64,000 nucleotides of DNA, from the NCBI GenBank assembly GCA_036365515.1, contig CM070874.1, positions 23,672,209 through 23,736,208 of the forward strand, in the 5' to 3' direction. How positions within the stretch are numbered: position 1 is the first letter of the stretch; each line of letters opens with the position of its first letter. Under the pieces are notes generated by a model. The model saw nothing but the letters and a program-made list of their open reading frames with translations, ran no database searches and was not told the origin of the DNA. This DNA is from Torymus aiolomorphi (Eukaryota; Arthropoda; Insecta; Hymenoptera; Torymidae). Positions 56,019 to 64,000 of the stretch are shown here, in pieces. The translations under genes were made by a program, and so were the position numbers.

Positions 56019-58020
56019 TTAACAAAAGAAATAATTTATGAGAAAAAAATGTTTTTTTCATTTTTTAACATAGAATTTTTTTCTTTTTTTACGGATTTTT
56101 CTTATGAGAAAAACGGAGCAAATTGTATTGTACATTTCTATAATCAAACAATTATGAAATATATGACAACATTCAAACACATGTATTCAAAATATTTTTT
56201 GTCAAACTTTTGGAATTCAAAACAAAAAGAAATCGCTGCCAATTCATTGGCACGTGGCTTCTTCAAACTTAATTTGCTTATTCCTTTAACGAATTTTTAA
56301 TGACAAAATTTATAAGTTTTGCAACAATCTATGACATTAAGATTAAAAATTATTAATTTTTAAACTATGTATAAAATATGAAGAAAATAATAGGTATGAT
56401 TTTTTTTTTAATTATGTGTGAAAAATAAATAAAATTGTTGAATTTGGAGGTGTATGGGGGTGAATAATAATAAGCCAGATGTACGAAAAGACACAAGAAG
56501 TATATTCAGCTTACTATATGTACAGTGTTTATATACATGTGAGACGCCGGAGCGCCCGGTAGCGCGTCTTGCTAGGATGGAGTCTTATAATCGTCTGATG
56601 TGCGTGCGCGACACCTTGCTCACGTACGCACTACTGTACAGTGCCACTCAACTTGTACAGTGAAGCTCAGTGATACATACATATATTCCTTATATGACTA
56701 AGCTAAATTTACTCATATTTTAACAAAAATAATTAATTGGGTTATTGGGTACTTGTCTCTAGTAGTATGCCTGACCATATTTGTGTGCTCTTTCTGGAAT
56801 TTCCGATGTAAGAAAAAGGTTCTAACCTTAAAAGAAATAAATGGCTATTACAAAACAAAAGCATGTATACAACACGTGCGCATCGGCGCATAGCGCATAG
56901 CGCATGTCATTTCCATTTTCTAGTATACATAAATGCGTTCTCGAATAATTACCATTTTAAAAGAGGGCTAGAATAGTTTTAACCTCAAATATCTCTGAAA
57001 TTCATAAACGAATTCTTTTACCCTAAGAACTTTTCTAATAATTAATATACAAACTCTACATCTCCAACAAATTTTCAAAGAAAATTAAAACCATTTAAAT
57101 TTAGTTATATTGTGCGACAACAAAGAAAGTCATTTTCAAGAAGACTAAAATTCTTTTACCTAAAAAACTTATACGATAATATATAGACTCTACATCTTCA
57201 CAAAATTTCAACATGATTAAACCATTTTTTTTTTCTCTAGTTATCATACGACAAAAAAATGACTTTGTAAAGTACGAAAATTTTTAAAATAAAATATCTC
57301 AAAAAGTAATCGTAGGATTTTGATGAAAATTCGCACACATATTATCTATATCACATACAAAATTGTCTACAAATTTGGAGCAGATGCATGGAACCGTTCT
57401 CGAGAAATTACGATTTGAAAAAAAAGTTAAAAAAATTTTAACCTCAAATATTTCTGAAATTTCTGGACTAATCGTTTTGCCCAAAGAACTCGACCGAGAG
57501 CAATAAAAAATCTACCTCCACAAGGAATTTCAAAGCAATTAAGTCAATTTTACTCCCGTGATCGTTGGACATACAAAACTCATTTTTTTCACATTTCAAT
57601 ATTTTTCTCAAAAACTAGTCGACAAAATTAATTCAAATTTTAACAGATTGCAGCTGTCTATATTCTGCATTATCATGATTTTTCTCAAGAAAATTGGCCG
57701 TTTAGTTTAGGAGTTGTAACCTTGAAAAAAAACACGTTTTTATTAATAACAAATAACCGTGATAGTTAGAGAAATTTTTTTTTTAGAAAATATAGTTACT
57801 TTACTGCTCTTTCGAATGCTATCGATTCGATTCAAATATCTCGATCTTATCATTAAAAAAAACAAAAATCAATTTTGATAAAATCGAAAATTCGAAATAA
57901 AACAAAAACGCAGAGGCGAATCAAAAAACAAATTTTTGACCCGCCATCACATAAAGAAAAACAAAAAAAATGAGACCTGTCCGGACAAAATCGATCGAGT
58001 AGAAGCTGAGATCCAGGCGT

Positions 58021-58112
58021 GTACACGCACACGCATACGCATACGCACACGCACACACTTGCATGCACGCACGCATGCACGCACGCACACAAATACACAC
58101 ACACACACACAT
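58021..58112. repeat. (CA)n-rich microsatellite
   Basis: CACG/CACA tract with CGCATA interruptions; homologous to the longer GT tract at 42959-43143 in the related copy. Confidence 0.9.
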
Positions 58113-58718
58113 CCATAGACTTTTTCAAATATTATGTATTTTGATTCGTAACACATCGAAAAACAATTATAAAATGTTTTTACAATAACTCAAAATTACT
58201 ATCACAAAGTTTCCTCTAGGAGGAAGCAAAATTTTCTCAAAAATAATTTCTTTTATTAAATATGTATTCTACAAGCAAAAATAAACATTTTTTCTCTCAG
58301 AAGTTCTTTCTACAGCCCATATATTCAAAGATAATCGTACTTCAAAAAGGAGTGATTTTTTTAAACAAAAAATTGCATAACCTTTTATCGGCTCGATAGA
58401 AATGGATCATATTGCTCTTATTTTAAAGACAAGAGGAATACATATCGATTCCAATTTGGTTTTTGAAAATCGGTCGACTGCTTCAAAAGTTAGAAGAATT
58501 TTTTTGAGGGGGGGAAAATGTAAAAAACAGTTTTGGATTTTTTAACGTAAAAAATGCAATTTTAATTTTTTTTTTAATCGAACGAGATATGAACGGTGTT
58601 GCTTTACTCTAATATCGCGTTGGACTTTTTTAATAGCATGGCTTTTTAACGGAGCTAAAAAACTTTCAATATCGAGTGATTTTAGTATTGGGTGGCCAAA
58701 AAGATATGCACGCAAGTG

Positions 58719-59305
58719 TACTTTAGATTTTAATGAATACTCCGAAAATGAGGCTCGGAAATTATGCCTTCCGGCAGGGGATAAAATCCGCGTACTTGGA
58801 GTCGCTAAAACCCTGAGCCATTTAGCTCGATACTACTCCTGGCCAGGCATGCTGCGAGAAGGAGCCAGCTCAGCAAGGCCACCAGCGGAGCCGTAGTCCG
58901 GGCTGTGAAAGAGCAAATCGTGTTACGTTTTGGTACACCCCTTGCCGTTGTCAGTGACAATGGCCGTCAATTTATCGGGAAGGAATTCACCCGTCTCCTG
59001 GAGAAGTCCAATATCGAGCACCGAAGGACGCCACCGTATACGCCCTGAACTGGGCCTCCACCAAAGGCGATAAAGTGCTCAAGAAGCAACATCTGCTGTC
59101 GAATAAAGCCGTGAACTTTAACGTCAATATGGCCCCGAAATACGAGGGACCTTTCCTCGTCCACCGAAAGAGGGCGCCGGCGATCTTTGACCTCAAGACC
59201 CTTGGTGGCAAGATTCTCAAACATATCAACGTGCAAGACTTAAAGCCATACCGAAAAGTCGACGGAGAGGGGGAAGGCAATGGAACAGGAGAGGGGCAGC
59301 CGTAG
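58719..59305 (+). pseudogene. Second Ty3/gypsy: integrase remnant
   Basis: TLDFNEYSENEARKLCLPAG resumes pol after the insertion; LSHLARYYSWPGMLREGA should be the start of the zinc-binding domain. The core then reads LAVVSDNGRQFIGKEFTRLL (second catalytic Asp, about 58950) and HRRTPPYTP followed by a stop. The first catalytic Asp and the catalytic Glu region are deleted. The C-terminal frame 59075-59305 has KAVNFNVNMAPKYEGPFLVH and QDLKPYRKVDGEG, a GPF-type (GPY/F) C-terminus. Two deletions and stops make it inactive. Confidence 0.75.
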
Positions 59306-59315
59306 GATATAAACT

Positions 59316-59870
59316 GTGTCGACACGCAGCAACCCGTCAGTATCCGCCAAGATGACACCAGCTCGCAATCCCTACAAGCTCCACATACTATCGAAGCAAC
59401 CCACCGTCCTCATTCTCATTACCGTCCATGGACAACAGTTGGAAGCCATGCTCAATACGGCCCAGCTCATAACCACTGTGTCTCTCGAAGTAGGTGAACT
59501 ACTGCTGCAGCACACGCCGATATACGTGTGTAAGGAGATACTCGTGGCAGATCTCCACCTAAGGCCCGCGGGGGTTAAACCTAAGCCACTACACTCTCCA
59601 TACACAGTTTGATTCGACTTCGCCGCTAAGGGTGGCCAGTTTCGCCAATAGTGGGTGGTGCTCACAGACCAGGTCATTCCCATTGTGTATGGGATGGACT
59701 TCCTGTCCAGGACCGGCTCCCGACTATTGATGAACGGCAATCCGGAGCAACGTAAAGAAGCTAGACGACGGAGGAAACAGCAACAGAAGCGACTACGCTG
59801 GCGCGAGAAAGACGAGGGTCTAGGAGGCAGCAGCACCGAAAACGAGGTAAACTACCTTACCGACAAATGA
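59316..59870 (+). pseudogene. Retropepsin-like frame downstream of integrase
   Basis: Frame 59316-59612 contains VLILITVHGQQLEAMLNTAQ followed by LITTVSLEV, which resembles a retropepsin core with D-T/S-G altered to N-T-A. Frame 59655-59870 contains QVIPIVYGMDFLSRTGSRLL, resembling the I-x-G-x-D-F-L end of retropepsins, then a Lys/Arg-rich tail. A protease after integrase is not the usual Ty3 order. It may be a rearranged copy or belong to a second element joined here. Confidence 0.4.
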
Positions 59871-60194
59871 ACCGTTGTAACACAAACGCTACCGAAGCGA
59901 CACCCTAGCATCGTGACCGTTGCGAAACCGCGAACACTGTAGAAGGTGCTCAACGCGGATACGGCCGAGATTGTCTGTGTGACATTGTAGGCGAAGCCTC
60001 AAGTGCGCCAAATTCGAATCGAATTAGTTCCGTGGGGAGGAGGAACCCCGGAAAAATTCAAATCCGTATAATTCCCAGAGGAGGGAAAACCTCGTACCCT
60101 TTCACCAGGAAAATTTAGGGACGGGGATAAACGACGAGCCTTATAAAACCCACTATCCAGAAGATCGATCCCAATCCCCAGTCGACTTCTGAAA
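59871..60194 (+). other. Non-coding stretch between retroelement frames
   Basis: No frame recognised. It includes TGTGAC at 59978, which could pair with GTCACA at 61375-61380 as LTR termini, but there is no second support. Confidence 0.3.
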
Positions 60195-60846
60195 ATGGCC
60201 AACCCCATTCTGCAAACATACACCAGCATATTCGAGGAGGAGATATCCGCCCTACAGCGGGAGCTCAAGTCCTCGGGGCTAATCAAGTTTAAGGAGCTCA
60301 CGCAGATTCGCCAAGAGATCGCCGGGGAGGAATTAAGCAAGACCCGGGAAGAAGCACTCCAGTACCAGCCCATCCGGAAGCAGCCGCCGACGGGAAAAAC
60401 ACCCTCGTACGTGCCGACTCCAGTAGAGCCAGACACCGACCATCGCGAAACCGAGGGTGAAGACCATGTTACGGCTCGCGCCCGGTGCCCTAACGCAAAT
60501 ACAGAGGGCTCTGTCACAGTCGTGCTTCACCCGCCAATCCACCCTCGCCATCGCGAATAACATCGTCATGATGGACGCCCCGGCCGCCAGGACCGCGATA
60601 GCAGTAGCGGTACCAGCAGCGCTACCAACGCCAGCGCCATCGACATCGGCATCAGCACCGCCGGTGCAGCCACCAGCGCCTCCGCCGTCGATGGTCACAC
60701 CATCACCAATACCGAGCACTGTTGCACCGGAGCCCCGCATCAACGAGCCTTCCCGGGAACGTGACACCACCTGGACGATGCCCCGGGTACTCCGGACCTT
60801 GCCTGACGGTGTCACCGTCAATGTCCCGGTGGGGGTCAAGAAGTAG
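60195..60846 (+). pseudogene. Retroelement accessory or gag-like frames
   Basis: ATG 60195 starts MANPILQTYTSIFEEEISAL, a helical, probably coiled-coil region, with a Pro-rich tail; from about 60457 the neighbouring frame continues with a Pro/Ala-rich low-complexity region (PAALPTPAPSTSASAPP) and ends DGVTVNVPVGVKK at 60846. A frameshift probably joins the two. Position after pol and composition suggest a gag-like or additional structural protein of the same element. Not recognised as a family. Confidence 0.4.
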
Positions 60847-61380
60847 GTAGTGCGCTACAACTGCGTCAAACGGCTACTGCACCTGCTCGCCGAGACTCGC
60901 GAGATTAGTCTTGCGGGACCTCCCCGACCGGTAAATCTCGGCGAACTTTGTTCTTTCGCGAAGAAGCGGGGAAATGCAACGAAGCCACCGCTCCTTCGTT
61001 GCTAAGTCATCGCTGCTACGAAGACGGATTCTCACGATGATTTCCTGATCGCACCTTGTTTCTTACCCCGCGTTCGATACCGCTCATCGAAAACCGATTA
61101 CGTAGTACTCCGAAGTAAGTGCGTTTTCTGGCTTTTATGTTTTAGATGGTTTAAGCTACGGCATGCCAGACATCTCCGAGACACATTTGTTATCCTTCTT
61201 GCTAACTTATATTTATATAGTTTATTGGTATAATTATTAATGAATAAATCTTAACCTTTTCTACTTTTGTAAAATAGTGTCTTATCGTTCTATTCTAAGC
61301 CACCTGAACCTCCTCATCCCCCACATTCGAATCCTGGTAAACTCTAGAAGCATCCGGCAGGAGGTGGATCTACCGTCACA
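60847..61380 (+). repeat. Probable 3' end / LTR of the second Ty3/gypsy
   Basis: Contains AATAAA at 61243-61248, a C-rich stretch near 61300 and ends TACCGTCACA at 61380 before AT-rich DNA. These fit the U3-R-U5 end of a retroelement. The left LTR boundary is not visible. Confidence 0.4.
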
Positions 61381-61657
61381 AATTAAAAAATAATAAATAA
61401 GTGATTACAATAAATCTAAAACATTTTATTATGCAGTGGTTTCTCAAAATATCGGTTAATATGGTTCTTTTTGCAATATTTCAAAAATAGAAATTTAGAA
61501 TTTTTTTTTTAAATATTTACTTTCTATTTATGATTTGCCCTAAATAATACATCATATATGAGTTTAATAGTTGCTTGAATATACTAGATATAATTAGTTA
61601 AACATCGTGAGTTGTTACACCCTCGTCATGGCCCGTCATAACAAACTAGATACATAT
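61381..61657. other. AT-rich spacer between two retroelements
   Basis: No feature recognised. The last five bases before the next LTR are CATAT, the candidate left target duplication. Confidence 0.5.
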
Positions 61658-62873
61658 TGTAACGGGTGCATGCAATAAGGGCGAAAGAGCCGCGTGTACC
61701 GCGCCGCGAGATTTGAATCGCGCGCGCTTGCACGTACAGCGGCTCGCCGCGCGCCAAGCGGGACGCGCGGGAGGCGAAGCAAGAAGAAGAAGAAGACGCC
61801 GCCGCGACGCTCCGAAGGGACGCCGCCGCCATTGACGAGTCAGTCTAGTCCTGTAGCGCAACAGGTGTGCACGTGCTATTTTGCCTCTCCAGTGCCGTGC
61901 CTCCGAGTGCCCCGCGAGTGCCGCATCACGCCCTGCGGGAATAGCCCTCCGCGCCTCCGATCCGCCGCCAGCCCCGCAGCGACGCAACGCCGGCTGCCAT
62001 CGCCGGCCGGGCCACTCCGCCAGCGGAAGAGTGAGAGGAGGAGAGAGAGAGAGGCGGCAGCCGAGGCTCGAGCAGCCACGAGGCCCGACGCCTCGCAGCG
62101 AGGAGGCGAGAGTGCGAGAGCGTGAGAGAGAGAGAGAGAGAGAGGGACAGACCTCGGGCGATGCGCTGGCCAGCGCCAAAGTAAGTGTGCGCTTTCCTTG
62201 TATTTTTGCCGCGTAGGTTTTGCGTGCGAGCGGCCACGCGTAAGTAGTGTTGCGCGGCTATCCGACGTCGCCTGCGTAGAGGCAAGCGGCCTCGTGTTCG
62301 AGAGCGCGGCGGCCATTTTGTGGCGTCTCGCGGCGCGGTGACGCCGGCCGTGCGACCGGCCGGCTCCGCGTAAGTCTCGGCCTGCTCGTTCGATTTTGTA
62401 GGTGATGTTCGGGCTTCGCGCCCCTTAGCGCGATCCTTTTTTGGACAATAAACCTTCTTTATTTTACTTTTTCTTCGTTCGTGTCGAGTCTGTCATTTCG
62501 CGAGTAACCGTTCCCTACCTCCCCGAATACCGCCCTCTACCTTTTCAGCAGCTGCAGCTAGTCGGAGGCATCACCTCCTAGAGGAGCAACGTCAACGGGG
62601 AAATTGTAAGTTCAAGTCGCTCAGGTTAACCTGAGCGGCGTTGTACGGGAACACCGGCGAGAGTAAGTAAAGCTAGTGCATATCTAGCCGCCGGTGAATT
62701 GTGCGCCGAAGTTAGCGGTAGCGGCAGAGCGCAGCGCCGGGTCTAGTAGAAGGCGGCCTAAGCTTTCGACACTAGAAAACCCCTAGCTGCTCCGGGCGTA
62801 GTTGACGCCCGCATAATACCTTCGCGCACCCCAGGGAGGGATTCATACCCTCTTGTAAATTCACCCCGTTACA
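61658..62873 (+). repeat. 5' LTR of a third Ty3/gypsy-type element
   Basis: Begins TGTAACGGG and ends CCCGTTACA, nine-base inverted termini. The 1216-bp LTR is very GC- and CpG-rich at 61700-62400, with a short (AG)n run near 62127, and carries AATAAA at 62447-62452. CpG richness contrasts with the old elements in the window and suggests a younger or less methylated copy. Frames inside (up to 177 codons) lack domains. Confidence 0.8.
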
Positions 62874-63892
62874 ACTGGCGCGCATTAACGTGTTGAAGCA
62901 CATTAGATTAGGGAACGGCGAATTTTACAGTAATTGGTTGGTCGTCGAAACAGGTCGAGACGCGCGTTGCGAATAATTAATTATCGCGGTGATAATTAAT
63001 TATTACAAAGTGTACAGTGTATGCAAGGGTAACCAACTGGTGGTTTCTAACCTTGCTTGGAGGAATTTACCCGGTCTGCACGTATTTAGTGAGGAACATT
63101 GCTTGTGAAGGCCGAGCATTTGTTGAAGTATTTAGCGAGGACGACAAAGAGATTAGGTAGCAATTATCTATTAATTATTTATTATATTATAAGATTTATT
63201 AAAATTGTTTTATATAGGTCCTAGCGTTTTATCTTTCTGTTCGTCATCACACGTGCACACCGGGGAGTAAACTAACGGATTACGCACCCAATATTTAAAT
63301 ATTGGGATTTCGTTTGGATTTTCGGATTTAAGGCTTAATTCACGAAGACGCCTGCGCGGGGGATACCGTAAGATGCACGCGCAGTAATTTTGGGCCCGCG
63401 CATGCGTAGAATCCGAAAATAAAAAGTGAAAAGTCACTATCGCGAATTCGGTTGCCCATCCCACGAGGAGGTGGGCGCATTCACTAATTTCGGTTTTGCG
63501 CATGCGCAAAAGGTCGAAAGATCAAATTTTTGTTTTTACCCGCAGAATCGTCTGCGCATGCGTCGGCGGTACTAATACATATAGTGATTTTAGTGCCGCG
63601 CATGCGCAGCGCCCGAAAATCGCGAATTTCAGTTTTGACCGGGAATCGGTTGCGCGGGCGACTATTACGCTTGCGCAATACGCCAAAAGCGACATAACCT
63701 CCAGACAAGTGAGTAAAAGTGAGTTAACCTCGGTATAGCGTAAATACCAAACCACCAGTTGGGAAGATCGTTACTTCCTGAGCCAGTGGTAATCCGGTAG
63801 GTACCTTGTGAAGGATACCACTGGCCGTGCAAAAGCATTGTAAATTACGGGATTGAAGAGGAATCCCCTTGCACACGCACAACCAGAGAACG
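62874..63892 (+). other. Leader of the third Ty3/gypsy element with primer site
   Basis: TGGCGCGCATTAACGTG starts at 62876, two bases after the LTR, where a tRNA primer binding site belongs. The leader includes four GCGCATGCGC-type palindromes (63397, 63497, 63553, 63597) in loosely repeated ~75-bp units with CCGAAAAT/GGTCGAAAG blocks. No long frame on the plus strand before gag. Confidence 0.65.
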
Positions 63893-64000
63893 ATGTCGTA
63901 CAACATCCAGGAAGCTGTGGAGGATTGGGTGTGGTCGATCTCGTCACGCGAGATCGATAGCCACCTGTCGGAGTTGCAATTGAGGCGACACGACTCCACA
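63893..64000 (+). CDS. gag: gag, N-terminal 36 codons (runs off the window)
   Basis: ATG 63893 starts MSYNIQEAVEDWVWSISSRE, continues IDSHLSELQLRRHDST and is open to the last base. It is the first plus-strand ATG frame with a helical protein-like sequence after the leader, about 1 kb from the primer site, where gag should start. No domain can be confirmed from 36 residues. No damage is visible. Confidence 0.55.
   Translation, partial: MSYNIQEAVEDWVWSISSREIDSHLSELQLRRHDST

Larger units (their letters stand above)
54537..58718. mobile_element. Tc1-like element with ~480-bp TIRs, non-autonomous
   Basis: TA at 54535-54536 and 58719-58720. Termini CAGTTGCGTGCATATC and GATATGCACGCAAGTG, and arms of about 480 bp (54537-55015 and 58255-58718) share TCTTTTTGGCCA, CCATTTCTATCG and ATTTTTTGTT blocks. 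It sits within the second Ty3/gypsy pol, whose frame reads through once removed. No transposase frame. It holds a piggyBac-like insertion (55005-56018) and a CA microsatellite (58021-58112). 4182 bp including the insertion. Confidence 0.88.

Noticed and set aside
61626..62316. Overlapping ORFs up to 177 codons on both strands
   Set aside because: Inside a CpG-rich LTR; stop-poor composition, no domain.

Overview
The window is repeat-dense, AT-rich invertebrate chromosomal DNA, most likely from an insect and plausibly a hymenopteran. That rests on the mix of elements (mauritiana-type mariner, BEL/Pao, Ty3/gypsy, Helitron, pogo-like, piggyBac-like and an adenovirus/Polinton-like capsid module); the species is inference. 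I found no intact host protein-coding gene. Almost every recognisable reading frame is a decayed transposable element or an endogenised viral gene, so this looks like heterochromatin or a transposon graveyard.

Layout. 1-6.3 kb: the 3' part of a decayed Ty3/gypsy element (gag end, PR, RT-RNase H, IN, LTR). 6.3-7.6 kb: a second, reversed LTR and an unrecognised decayed ORF. 8.6-9.3 kb: an inverted-repeat element with TA flanks. 9.9-12 kb: the 3' end of a Helitron with a helicase remnant. 12.2-18.0 kb: a satellite array (387-bp monomer) split by a mariner element with a TA target duplication. 18.6-25.5 kb: a GA/TC minisatellite, fold-back elements and one copy of a 2.1-kb LTR-like repeat whose second copy lies at 44.5-46.6 kb. 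25.7-35.9 kb: a pogo-like DNA transposon with long duplicated terminal arms, its transposase gene split by a BEL/Pao retrotransposon (exact ACATC target duplication).

36.0-41.1 kb holds the most interesting content. It is a compact virion-morphogenesis module: packaging ATPase, parvovirus-type phospholipase A2 plus an adenovirus-pX-like segment, an adenain-like cysteine protease, a probable minor capsid protein, a major capsid protein, a conserved-looking unknown ORF and two very short ORFs beginning Met-Gly. It resembles the capsid half of adintoviruses/Polintons but has no visible DNA polymerase B or integrase. Several genes are preceded by an arthropod core promoter (TATA box, then TCAGT/TCATT initiator) with a constant spacing of 33 nt, including an interlocked divergent promoter between the ATPase and the phospholipase gene. 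The genes carry stops, frameshifts and a palindromic insertion, so the module is a fossil.

41.2-53.8 kb: short tandem repeats, a tRNA-like Pol III unit, a small charged ORF, a long GT tract, palindromic elements and a 3-kb purine-rich minisatellite. 53.8-61.4 kb: a second Ty3/gypsy pol split by a Tc1-like long-TIR element (TA duplication), itself split by a piggyBac-like element (TTAA duplication). 61.66 kb to the end: the 5' LTR, leader and first codons of gag of a younger-looking Ty3/gypsy element running off the window.

The insertion order can be read from junctions: BEL into pogo; piggyBac-like into Tc1-like into Ty3; mariner into satellite; fold-back into the 2.1-kb repeat.
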